This document shows, piece by piece, positions 44,269 through 52,367 of a stretch of 64,000 bases of DNA (the stretch's first letter is position 1; the number at the start of each line of letters is the position of its first letter). Location of the stretch: contig NZ_CP011388.1 of NCBI RefSeq assembly GCF_001644605.1, forward strand, positions 706,501 through 770,500, in the 5' to 3' direction. This DNA is from Paenibacillus swuensis. GTDB lineage: Bacteria > Bacillota > Bacilli > Paenibacillales > DY6. The position numbers and the translations under genes are program-made. The notes beneath the pieces were generated by a model. That model did not search any database, was not told the DNA's origin, and worked only from the letters and a program-made list of their open reading frames with translations.

Positions 44269-45576
44269 CTATTGAACTGTCGCGTTATCCTTCAACAATT
44301 GATCGCCGCGTTGCTGCGCTTTCTTCAGCGTATCTTCCGCGCTTAGTTTGCCGTTCAGGAACAGATCGAGGTTCGGCAGTAACGCATCGTCTTCCATGAC
44401 GGAGTATCCGGAATGCTGCGGACGAATTTTAGCTGTATTCAGCGTTTCAATAAACGGTTTAAGGTTAGGATCCTCTGTGAAGAACGGATCTTCTAAAGCC
44501 GGTTTGAAGCCCGGGATGTTCAGACTTGTTTTGGCCCATAGCAATGCATTGTCTTTGTTGGCTGTCCAGAACTTGATGAATTCCCAAGCTTCTTCCTTGT
44601 TCTTCGCTCCTGCCGGAATGACAAGACCGAATCCTCCCATGATGCTCGCTTGGTCGCCGTTAGGTCCCGCCGGAGGCGCTACAACGCCAAAGTCCAGATC
44701 TTTACCAAACTTCTTGTACGTGCTCAGATTCCAAGGACCGTTGTATTGCATAGCCAGCTTGCCCGTTACGAACGCGTCCGTACCTTCACCCAAGCCTGTT
44801 TCGAATCCAAGCTTATACACCTTGTCTTTATTCAACATACGATCCCAAAGATCCAGAACCGCTTTACCTTGCTCGTTATTAAAGTTCGTTGCTGTGTTGT
44901 CCGCGTTCAGCATTTGTCCGCCTGCTTGCTGCAGATACATGTTGAACAAACCTTTATCATTCAGGGAGAAACCGGCTACTTCCAGCTTGTTTCCGTTCCA
45001 TTTCGTCAGTTTCTTCGCCGCGGCTTCAAGCTCCGCCCAAGTGGTTGGCGGTGTTACACCCGCGTCCGCAAGTAATTTTTTGTTATAAAATAAAGCCCTG
45101 GCATCTACCGTTAAAGGCAACCCGTATAATTTATCTTGGTATGATAACTCTTTCAATGCTTCGCCGTAGAAATCTTCTTTGTTCAGTCCGTCCTTAGTCA
45201 CATACTCATCAATCGGGTGCAATACGTTCTTAGGCGCGTAAAGGGATGTGCGCCATCTGTCCCAGAACAGAACGTCCGGGGAACCGCCTGAGGTTGCCGC
45301 TGTCAGGAATTTCGTAATCATGTCCTGTTGCAGGACGTATTTCACTCGAATTTTGTCTTGCGAATTATTAAACGCGTCAACCATGGTTTCGAATTGCTTC
45401 TGCCCTTCACCGCCCCAGTCACCCCAGAACGTTACTTCTTTCACTTTGGCGGAACTCTCCTTGTTCCCGCCATTAGTTGGAGCGTTAGCGTTGTTATTCG
45501 CCGTATTCGCCGTGTTTCCGCAAGCCGCCGTGAACATCAATGCAACCAAGGTAAATACCGTCATCCATTTCTTCAC
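44269..45576 (-). CDS. CUT1 sugar-binding lipoprotein, mannan operon
   Basis: A protein of 435 residues with lipobox FTAAC (Cys20) and an Asn/Ala-rich linker to about residue 45. The family 1 solute-binding fold follows: VTFWGDWGGEGQKQFETMVD, PDVLFWDRWRTSLYAP, LYGLPLTVDARALFYNKKLL and GKLAMQYNGPWNLSTYKKFG, with aromatic residues suited to stacking on sugars. The operon partners suggest alpha-1,6-manno-oligosaccharides as ligand. It is the second gene of the operon, 61 bases after the GH125 gene. Confidence 0.92.
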   Translation of the reverse strand: MKKWMTVFTLVALMFTAACGNTANTANNNANAPTNGGNKESSAKVKEVTFWGDWGGEGQKQFETMVDAFNNSQDKIRVKYVLQQDMITKFLTAATSGGSPDVLFWDRWRTSLYAPKNVLHPIDEYVTKDGLNKEDFYGEALKELSYQDKLYGLPLTVDARALFYNKKLLADAGVTPPTTWAELEAAAKKLTKWNGNKLEVAGFSLNDKGLFNMYLQQAGGQMLNADNTATNFNNEQGKAVLDLWDRMLNKDKVYKLGFETGLGEGTDAFVTGKLAMQYNGPWNLSTYKKFGKDLDFGVVAPPAGPNGDQASIMGGFGLVIPAGAKNKEEAWEFIKFWTANKDNALLWAKTSLNIPGFKPALEDPFFTEDPNLKPFIETLNTAKIRPQHSGYSVMEDDALLPNLDLFLNGKLSAEDTLKKAQQRGDQLLKDNATVQ

Positions 45577-45637
45577 TTGTATTGCCTCCCTTTTCTATAG
45601 TGAATGCTATTTCATAGGTCACCCTATTGAAATCGAT

Positions 45638-46930
45638 CTATTTCTGTACACGGAATCCGCAATAATCCATAAGCAGCTCCGCGAACATCATGTTGGCCCA
45701 AGAGAACCAGGAGCGTGTAAACTCATGCGGATCATCGACATGAAAGCCTTCGTGCATCATCCCTGTATCTGCTTCTGTTGCGGCCAGTAATCCAAGCATC
45801 CGCGCCTTTTCTTCGCTTGTTGTCGCCGTTAAACCTTGCATGGCCAGTGCGATCGGCCAGATATACCGGTTCGGCGTATGGGGACTGCCGATGCCTTCCG
45901 CCGCCTTCCCTTTGAAGAAGTAAGGGTTGCTTTCGCTCAGGATGAACCGCCGGGTATTCTGATAGACGGGATCGGACGCATCCGTGTAACCAAGATAAGG
46001 GATGGAGAGCAAACTTGGCACATTGGCGTCATCCATGAAGTTGTATCTGCCCATCCCGTCCGTCTCGTAGGCATACATACGACCGAACTCCGGATGATCC
46101 ACGATTGCATGTTCTTGAATCCCCTGATCAATCTCCTTGCGAAGCGCTTCCGCTTCTTCCACCAGGTTAGGATCGCGCAGAATTTCTGTCGCGATTTCCG
46201 TAACATATCTTAAAACGACCACCGCGAACATGTTCGCCGGAACCAGATAGCCGTATGTGCAGGCATCGTCACTCGGCCGGAATCCGGACCAGGTCATGCC
46301 GGTGTAGGCGGTTTCGCTGCCTTTGCCGTCCCGCGCCAAGGTGTCCGTCGGCGGACAATTCGCGCGTTGGAACGTGTACGCGGATTCCGTTTCGTGATGC
46401 TGTTCTGTTCTCCACAAGTTAAGGATCGTTCGCGTCGCCTGCAAGAAAGTATCGTTAAACTGCGATGTTCTGCCGGTATTCTTCCATAGAAGGTATGCTA
46501 ATTGTAACGGATAGCACAGGGAGTCGATTTCGTACTTGCGTTCCCACAGCCAAGGTGTCATCTCCGTTGCGTCGTCCTGATGTCCCTTTCCGCTCGGTTC
46601 AATATTGAAAGCGTTCGCATAGGGATCCAAAACAATGTATTGCAACTGCCTCTGCACCAATCCTTGAATCATATCGGCCAGACCCGCATCTTCTTGGGCG
46701 AGGACTAAATAGGGTCTGACTTGAGCCGCCGAATCCCGAAGCCACATAGATGGTATATCACCTGTTATAACAAATGTGGTTCCGTCTTCCAACCGCCGGA
46801 CTGTAGTCTGTAATGTATTGGTAAAACCGTTGTTGAAAATCTGTGACCAACGGGGATGGTCCTTGATCTTATCAGCAATTTCAGTTGCGAACCGCTGAAC
46901 GGAGACCGGGTTTTCCGTTTGAGAAATCAT
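45638..46930 (-). CDS. GH125 exo-alpha-1,6-mannosidase
   Basis: A protein of 430 residues with no signal peptide, so cytoplasmic. GGAGGGAG precedes the ATG. It shows the GH125 (former DUF1237) pattern: TTFVITGDIPSMWLRDSAAQ, LDPYANAFNIEPSGKGHQDD, ERKYEIDSLCYPLQLAYLLW and SGFRPSDDACTYGYLVPANM. The family removes non-reducing alpha-1,6-mannose units with inversion. It is the first gene of the mannan operon, preceded by a consensus promoter, palindrome and cre-like site. It would finish breakdown of imported oligosaccharides. Confidence 0.93.
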   Translation of the reverse strand: MISQTENPVSVQRFATEIADKIKDHPRWSQIFNNGFTNTLQTTVRRLEDGTTFVITGDIPSMWLRDSAAQVRPYLVLAQEDAGLADMIQGLVQRQLQYIVLDPYANAFNIEPSGKGHQDDATEMTPWLWERKYEIDSLCYPLQLAYLLWKNTGRTSQFNDTFLQATRTILNLWRTEQHHETESAYTFQRANCPPTDTLARDGKGSETAYTGMTWSGFRPSDDACTYGYLVPANMFAVVVLRYVTEIATEILRDPNLVEEAEALRKEIDQGIQEHAIVDHPEFGRMYAYETDGMGRYNFMDDANVPSLLSIPYLGYTDASDPVYQNTRRFILSESNPYFFKGKAAEGIGSPHTPNRYIWPIALAMQGLTATTSEEKARMLGLLAATEADTGMMHEGFHVDDPHEFTRSWFSWANMMFAELLMDYCGFRVQK

Positions 46931-46968
46931 GCTGATCTCCCTCCTCTGCTTCTGGATTAAATCATCTT

Positions 46969-46982
46969 GTTAACCGCTTACA
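46969..46982 (-). promoter_or_regulatory. cre-like site (CcpA) downstream of the mannan promoter
   Basis: The minus strand reads TGTAAGCGGTTAAC, which fits the core of the catabolite-responsive element (TGWAARCGNTWNCA) except near the end. It begins 3 bases after the -10, where CcpA roadblock or promoter occlusion is common. Confidence 0.45.
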
Positions 46983-46985
46983 TTG

Positions 46986-47014
46986 ATTATAGGAGGGATT
47001 AAACAACATGTCAA
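46986..47014 (-). promoter_or_regulatory. Consensus sigma-A promoter of the mannan operon
   Basis: On the minus strand TTGACA (47014-47009) and TATAAT (46991-46986) are both perfect and separated by exactly 17 bases. They lie about 56 bases upstream of the GH125 start. Such a strong promoter needs tight repression, which the overlapping palindrome can provide. Confidence 0.85.
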
Positions 47015-47026
47015 TATGTTTTTTAA
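46999..47026. promoter_or_regulatory. 28-bp palindromic operator candidate over the -35
   Basis: The sequence TTAAAnAACAT, a 6-base centre, and ATGTTnTTTAA (11-base arms, one mismatch per arm) is an almost complete palindrome and covers the TTGACA. The GntR/LacI-type regulator encoded at 47566-48750 is the obvious candidate to bind it. Confidence 0.65.
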
Positions 47027-47565
47027 TAACATTATATCATTCAATATACTAACCTATTAGATCAATAGTAGGGTATCACATCCTTTACGGGTGATCCAAT
47101 GTGCATAGTTAGTGTGCACCGCCGTGGAGTAACCATTGTTTATGGTAACGAATTACGTTGATGAGTTACCGGTTTTCGCTATATTAAGGCACCTTTGTGG
47201 GGAATCGGACCATAAAGAAACAAAGTTCCTTCATGTGCAGTGACGAACGCACACGAAGGAACTTTGTTACGTTATAGATGGGCACAGCTCAAATTTCAGT
47301 GAAATTAGCCCAAATCGGCTGCAGCTCAAGGAAAATGGTTACCTTTCGACCAGCTCCCACCCCGCACGAGGTTTGACCGCCTGCGTATTTACCATCAAAT
47401 CCGTTCGGTTCACACCACCTAAGCTACCGAGAACCGCGCGACGGGAATCGCACGTGGTGCGAACTGGGGTGAGCCTGAGTCTAATGGTGGTTCAACACCT
47501 GTGGAACAACAAAAAAGGACTCCCGAAGGAGTCTCTCAAACCATCCCATCACGACTCGAATCCCG
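47027..47565. other. Spacer with a long hairpin and dispersed repeat modules
   Basis: There is no supported gene. A perfect 14-bp stem (AACAAAGTTCCTTC 47219-47232 with its complement 47255-47268) encloses a further 5-bp stem. TTCCTTCATGTGCAGT (47226-47241) recurs at 59091-59106, and GGTTTTCGCT near 47171 recurs inverted near 59193. Confidence 0.6.
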
Positions 47566-48750
47566 TCAGCTCCGGCCCGTGGTCTTCGCAGGACCTGTGG
47601 ACTGGCTGATGATCAGGGATGCGTCGAGCATGATTTTGCCAGGAACCGTTTCGCCCTCCCTCAGCTTCAGGACATGCTCGAACGCCAGCCGCCCCATCTC
47701 TTCCTGGTTCTGCTTCAGATGCGTCAACGGGAAATATCCGTTCGTTTCCGGACTGTCGAAGGAGATGAGCGAGATGTCCTCGGGAATGGACAAGCCCAGC
47801 TGCTTCACCGCTTTCTGCGCCAGCACCGCGATGTTGTACTCCGTTGCGAAGATGCCGGTAATGTGCGGATTCTCCTTCAGCCGCCGCTTGATCTTCTCAA
47901 TATCCTGCTGCTTGTTCTCCTCGGTGTTAGCCGACGGGAGCGTGGACAGGATATCCTCGATCCACAGTTCCCGGTCAATCGCGATGCCCTGCTCGGCATG
48001 AGCCTGAATAAATCCTTCAATTCGATCCTCAATCGCCGTGGTATCGGCAGGAGGCGGCGTAACAAACGCGATATGCTGATGCCCCAGCTCGAATAAATAC
48101 TCCGTGCCCCTCTTTGCCGCGGCAACATTGTCCGTACTGATCGACCCGGCGGAGATTCCCTTGAGATGACGATCTACCAGCACGAACGGGAATCGCCCGA
48201 TCACAAGCTTGAGTATCTCCGGATTGAAATACTCCCCCTGGGCAGGGAAAATAATCAGGCCGTCGACTCCAAGCTCGAGCATGCCCTGGATCGCCTCCTC
48301 TTCCAAGGCGGGGATCCCGAACGTCCGGCGTATAACCAGATAGCTGTCCGCCTTGCGGGATGCCTCTTCCATACCGTATACCAAACCCATGCCGTAGCTG
48401 TCCCCGAAATCCGTAATAATTAATCCCACGAGAAGCTTGCTCGTTTTGCGGCGGTTGTACGCTCCCGCTCCCGTTCCCGATCCTACCCCGCTCACGTTTC
48501 CCGTTACACCAGCCGTTCGCTGCCCTTCGGCAACAAAGGACCCGCGCCCGGGCTGACGAATGATATAACCTTCATTCGCAAGAAGCTCCAACGCTTTCTT
48601 GCTTGTAATTCGGCTGACGTTGTACTCCTCCCCCAGCTCTTTCTCGGAAGGAACCCGTTGCCCTACTTTATATTGCTTATCTTCAATCCGTTCGCGAAGC
48701 GCGTCGAATATTTTCTCATACATCGGTTTGGATGGTGATTCATTTGCCAT
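47566..48750 (-). CDS. GntR/LacI-type transcription regulator (AraR-like architecture)
   Basis: A protein of 394 residues. The N-terminal winged helix (about 8-75) is of GntR type: MYEKIFDALRERIEDKQYKV, VPSEKELGEEYNVSRITSKK and GYIIRQPGRGSFVAEG. A Gly-rich linker (about 78-100) leads to a LacI/Peripla_BP_3-type ligand domain (105-390): GLIITDFGDSYGMGLVYGME, FVLVDRHLKGISAGSISTDN, GIFATEYNIAVLAQKAVKQL and DISLISFDSPETNGYFPLTH. It probably senses a sugar and represses the flanking operons: the mannan operon downstream and perhaps the divergent transporter operon. Most local gene of known type for the mannan operator. Confidence 0.92.
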   Translation of the reverse strand: MANESPSKPMYEKIFDALRERIEDKQYKVGQRVPSEKELGEEYNVSRITSKKALELLANEGYIIRQPGRGSFVAEGQRTAGVTGNVSGVGSGTGAGAYNRRKTSKLLVGLIITDFGDSYGMGLVYGMEEASRKADSYLVIRRTFGIPALEEEAIQGMLELGVDGLIIFPAQGEYFNPEILKLVIGRFPFVLVDRHLKGISAGSISTDNVAAAKRGTEYLFELGHQHIAFVTPPPADTTAIEDRIEGFIQAHAEQGIAIDRELWIEDILSTLPSANTEENKQQDIEKIKRRLKENPHITGIFATEYNIAVLAQKAVKQLGLSIPEDISLISFDSPETNGYFPLTHLKQNQEEMGRLAFEHVLKLREGETVPGKIMLDASLIISQSTGPAKTTGRS

Positions 48751-48791
48751 AGTACCGGACCTGCCTCTCCCTAACCTTCAACTTTATAATA

Positions 48792-48807
48792 ATATATCAT
48801 GATATAT
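48792..48807. promoter_or_regulatory. 16-bp perfect palindrome upstream of the regulator gene
   Basis: ATATATCA followed directly by TGATATAT is a perfect palindrome 42 bases upstream of the regulator start. It could be an operator for autoregulation. It is AT-rich, so chance is not negligible. Confidence 0.4.
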
Positions 48808-48972
48808 ACACTTTGTGAAGAAGTGTTCTATTACTTCAATCAACCGCCCTTTTTAACCGCAAAACCTTCCCCAATGACAAGCTGCCTATACATCGCTCCC
48901 ATGCTGAGAATACATTAGTTTAGCTGACAGAAGGCGAGGGAACGCGGCCGGAAACCGGAGGTGCACTTCGAC

Positions 48973-49869
48973 ATGCTTCGCAACCTGTACAACCATAGAC
49001 TGTTGTTGTTCATGCTTTTGCCCGGACTACTCTACTTTATCGTGTTTCATTACATGCCTATGGCCGGTCTGCTTCTTGCCTTTACGGATTACACTCCCTC
49101 TTCAGGCCTAGCGGACAGCAACTGGGTGGGGTTGGAACATTTCAAGAGACTGGCTTCAGAGCCGACCTTGGGCATGCTGGTTCGGAACACGGTGCTGCTT
49201 TTTCTGTTCAATGTCCTCATCACGTTCCCCCTGCCGGTCATGCTTGCTTTCTTGTTTCACGAACTGAAGAAAGGACCCTTGTCCTCTTTTGTGCAAAACG
49301 CGCTCTACCTCCCCTATTTCTTGTCCTGGGTTGTGGTGGTCAGCTTGTTTTACGTTCTGTTTGAAGAAGCCGGCTCCCCCTTTCAAAAGGTGCTTGAAGC
49401 GTTCGGACTCGCTCCGGTGCACTTCATGTTGGAAGAAAGCTGGTTTCGTCTGCTTTACACGGGACAGAACCTGTGGCGGGAAGTCGGGTGGGAAACGCTG
49501 ATTTACGTTGCGGCTATCTCCAGCATCAACAAGACGCTGTATGATGCGGCCAAGCTGGACGGAGCGGGGCGATATCAGCTGATGCTGCATATCACCTGGC
49601 CCGGTATACGCAACATGGTCTATATGCTGCTCATCCTCAAATGCGGCCACATCCTCGATCTGGGCTTCGAACATGCCATGCTGCTGATCAACCCGGTAAA
49701 CCGAAGCTCGGCTGAGATTCTGGATACTTATATGTACACCGCGGGCATTCTGGGCGGACAGTTCGGATATACGACGGCCATCAGCCTGTTTAAATCCGCG
49801 GTTGGCGTCACGCTCCTGTTGTGCGGCAATGCCATCATACAACGAGTTCGGAAGGACGAGATTCTCTGA
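48973..49869 (+). CDS. Sugar ABC transporter permease (LplB type)
   Basis: A protein of 298 residues from ATG 48973 with CCGGAGG 11 bases upstream (a GTG at 48961 overlaps that site). It has six predicted membrane segments, an N-terminus LLLFMLLPGLLYFIVFHYMP typical of LplB-like permeases, and an EAA-type loop KTLYDAAKLDGAGRYQLMLH. It is the first gene of a three-gene operon divergent from the GntR/LacI regulator. LplB-type systems import oligosaccharides or related compounds; the substrate is unknown but may be linked to the mannan locus by position. Confidence 0.9.
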   Translation: MLRNLYNHRLLLFMLLPGLLYFIVFHYMPMAGLLLAFTDYTPSSGLADSNWVGLEHFKRLASEPTLGMLVRNTVLLFLFNVLITFPLPVMLAFLFHELKKGPLSSFVQNALYLPYFLSWVVVVSLFYVLFEEAGSPFQKVLEAFGLAPVHFMLEESWFRLLYTGQNLWREVGWETLIYVAAISSINKTLYDAAKLDGAGRYQLMLHITWPGIRNMVYMLLILKCGHILDLGFEHAMLLINPVNRSSAEILDTYMYTAGILGGQFGYTTAISLFKSAVGVTLLLCGNAIIQRVRKDEIL

Positions 49870-49901
49870 TTACTTTCTCGGGTGAAGGGAGACGTGAAAC
49901 C

Positions 49902-50762
49902 ATGCTTAACCGTTACGGGGCACGTAGGAAGGGAATCTGGTTTGACTGGGTCAACCGGACCTTCCTGTTCTTGCTGGCGATGACAACCGTCATTCCGCTT
50001 CTCTATGTCGCATGGGCATCCGTTACCGTGCATGGCGCGTCCAATGCGGCCTTCCCCGGCTTCACGCTGGCTGCCTACAGATACCTGCTGGGTTCCGAAG
50101 GCATCGTGCGGAGCTTGGCCAACACCTTCTGGATCACAACGATCGGTACAGTTATCAATGTGTTGCTGACTTGTCTGACGGCGTACCCGCTGGCCCAAGC
50201 CTCGCTCCCGTTTCGCAAGGGGTTTCTGCTGTTCATCGCTTGCACCATGATCTGCTGGGGTGGCATGATACCGGATTACTTGGTCGTCAGTCAACTCGGT
50301 TTGTTGGATACGTATTGGGCGTTATGGTTGCCCGCGGGCATTCAGCCTTTGCTGCTGTTTGTGCTGGTCGCCTTCTTCCGCAAGCTTCCGTCGAACGTGA
50401 CGGATTCTGCCAAGTTGGACGGCTGCGGACATCTGGATCTGTTGCTCCGCGTCATCCTCCCTCTGTCCGTACCGCCGATTACCGCGTGCGCGATGATGTA
50501 TGCCGCCGCGCACTGGAACGATTTCATGAGTCCCCTGCTGTATGTGTCCGACGTGCATCGGTGGCCGATTCAAATCTGGCTTCATCAGGTCATTCTCCTG
50601 TCCGCGGGGGGGATTGAACCGCCCGCCGGGGCGAAGCCGCTGCCTCTCTACGCCATTCGTAACGCGTTAATCATTCTGGCCGTTATCCCCTTGTCATTAC
50701 TCATCGCTTCCTTCCATTCATCCCTGTTGCACGCCCTTCCCGGCGGTTCGGTTAAAGAATAA
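49902..50762 (+). CDS. Sugar ABC transporter permease (LplC/YtcP type)
   Basis: A protein of 286 residues from ATG 49902, which has AAGGGAG upstream; longer in-frame versions start inside the previous gene. It has six membrane segments and the start WVNRTFLFLLAMTTVIPLLY. The EAA loop is NVTDSAKLDGCGHLDLLLRV. The stop overlaps the region of the next gene's possible ATG (TAATG), so translation may be coupled. Confidence 0.9.
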   Translation: MLNRYGARRKGIWFDWVNRTFLFLLAMTTVIPLLYVAWASVTVHGASNAAFPGFTLAAYRYLLGSEGIVRSLANTFWITTIGTVINVLLTCLTAYPLAQASLPFRKGFLLFIACTMICWGGMIPDYLVVSQLGLLDTYWALWLPAGIQPLLLFVLVAFFRKLPSNVTDSAKLDGCGHLDLLLRVILPLSVPPITACAMMYAAAHWNDFMSPLLYVSDVHRWPIQIWLHQVILLSAGGIEPPAGAKPLPLYAIRNALIILAVIPLSLLIASFHSSLLHALPGGSVKE

Positions 50763-50782
50763 TGAAAGAGGTTGATTCAAGT

Positions 50783-52288
50783 ATGAAACTCACGAAATTT
50801 CATGCCAAATGGTTCTTCCTGACGGCCCTCATCGCCGCTTTTGTATGGAGTACGCTGCGTTTTCCCGACACGGATCTGACAACAGAGAAGAAGCCGGGTA
50901 AAGCCGTAACCTCCTTCTCCATGATGTCTTTCTACAACGATGCCGCGCCACCGCCTGAGCCTATGGCCTTCTTTGAAGAGGTGCAGCAACGAACAGGTAC
51001 GGATATCCGCATGATCTGGGTCCCGAAGGCGGCTTATACCGACCGGGTAAACCTAGCGCTTTCCTCGGGCGAGATGCCGGATGTGCTGTTCGTAAAGGAC
51101 AACAAGCCCTCTCCCATCGTTGAGGCTGTCCGTAAAGGTCTGTTCTGGGAAATCGGCCCCTACTTGTCCCGGTTTCCAAACCTGCGTCAATTGAATCCGA
51201 AAACCCTGGAGAACCTCTCCATCGACGGCAAAATATACGGCATACCCCGCAGCAGACTCCTCGCCCGCGATGCGATTACCTATCGCAAGGACTGGCTGGA
51301 TTCGCTCGGGCTGCAGGAGCCGCAAACGATTGACGAGTTGTATCGGATGCTGAAGGCCTTTACGTACGACGATCCGGACGGTAACGGAAAGCAGGACACG
51401 TGGGGACTGCTCTCCGCGAAGGACGGATACATGTATTTCCGTACGGTCGTCGGGTGGTTTGGCGGACCGAACCGTTGGCAGGTTCAAGAGGGACAATTCA
51501 CCGCGGATCATGAAACGAAGGCCTATCTACAGGCTTTAAAGTTTATGAGACGGCTGTACAGCGAAGGGATTCTGAATCCTGATTTTGCCGTATTCAGCGA
51601 AACGAAGAAAGCCCTGCAAGAAGGTACAGGCGGCGCGAATATCGCCAATATCGAGAATGCGTATAATTACACGTTTTCCTTAGAGAAGGATTCCAAAGCC
51701 GTTTTTGACATATTGCAGCTCATTGAAGGTCCTCAGGGCATTCGCATTCCGGCCCTGCCGGGTTACGGCGGTACCTATCTGTTTCCGAAGAGCGAGGTTA
51801 AGACCGAGAGTGAGCTATTGAAGCTTCTGCAGTTTTTTGACACGTTCATGTCGGAGTCGATGATTAAGCTGTTGGATTTCGGAATTGAAGGGAAGCATCA
51901 TACGGTGTTGGAGGGTGTTCCTACGCTGAATCGCGACATCCCTGAATCCATCGCCAGCGAGCTGCAGATAATTAAGGAACTGCGCATTGATCCAAGGTCT
52001 ACACTGCCGAAGGGACGGGAGCCGTTGGCGCTCAAGATCAACCGGTTTTATGATGATCATGCTCAAAATACGGTGGAAAACCCCGCGGATCCTTTGCTGT
52101 CCGAGACGATGATTCTGCGCGGCGCAGAGTTGGACCAGATTGTCGAAGACGCTTATGTTAACTTTATTATGGGCCGAATCGACGAAGCGGGTTGGCGCGC
52201 TGAAATCGAGAAGTGGAGGAAGCAAGGCGGAAATGCGGTAAAAAATGAATTATCGGCCGCTTATGGTAAGCTTCAATCTCCCAAGTGA
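50783..52288 (+). CDS. Extracellular solute-binding protein (LplA-like) without lipobox
   Basis: A protein of 501 residues from ATG 50783 (AGAGG upstream); ATG 50762 would add 7 residues. The N-terminus KWFFLTALIAAFVWSTLRF is a hydrophobic signal or anchor segment, but no Cys follows, which is unusual for a Gram-positive binding protein. The fold is of the large LplA-like type: IRMIWVPKAAYTDRVNLALS, GKIYGIPRSRLLARDAITYR, and the calcium-loop-like DDPDGNGKQDTWGL. GEMPDVLFVKDNKP marks the first lobe. It probably stays membrane-anchored through an uncleaved segment. It is the last gene of the operon. Confidence 0.88.
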   Translation: MKLTKFHAKWFFLTALIAAFVWSTLRFPDTDLTTEKKPGKAVTSFSMMSFYNDAAPPPEPMAFFEEVQQRTGTDIRMIWVPKAAYTDRVNLALSSGEMPDVLFVKDNKPSPIVEAVRKGLFWEIGPYLSRFPNLRQLNPKTLENLSIDGKIYGIPRSRLLARDAITYRKDWLDSLGLQEPQTIDELYRMLKAFTYDDPDGNGKQDTWGLLSAKDGYMYFRTVVGWFGGPNRWQVQEGQFTADHETKAYLQALKFMRRLYSEGILNPDFAVFSETKKALQEGTGGANIANIENAYNYTFSLEKDSKAVFDILQLIEGPQGIRIPALPGYGGTYLFPKSEVKTESELLKLLQFFDTFMSESMIKLLDFGIEGKHHTVLEGVPTLNRDIPESIASELQIIKELRIDPRSTLPKGREPLALKINRFYDDHAQNTVENPADPLLSETMILRGAELDQIVEDAYVNFIMGRIDEAGWRAEIEKWRKQGGNAVKNELSAAYGKLQSPK

Positions 52289-52291
52289 CAT

Positions 52292-52342
52292 AAAAGCCGC
52301 ACCGGTTAGCTTCAGAGCTAACTCGGATGCGGCTTTTTTTTG
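52292..52342 (+). terminator. Strong, probably bidirectional terminator
   Basis: AAAGCCGCA pairs with TGCGGCTTT and GGTTAGC with GCTAAC further in, followed by TTTTTTTT. It is 4 bases after the binding-protein stop and also ends the convergent BNR gene, whose minus-strand read ends in CTTTTATG. Confidence 0.85.
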
Positions 52343-52367
52343 ATCCGTAATAAGGTGAGGTGTCGGC

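Noticed and set aside
47373-47609. Plus-strand frame upstream of the GntR/LacI regulator end
   Set aside because: It overlaps the regulator's 3' end, lacks a ribosome site and has no recognisable product.
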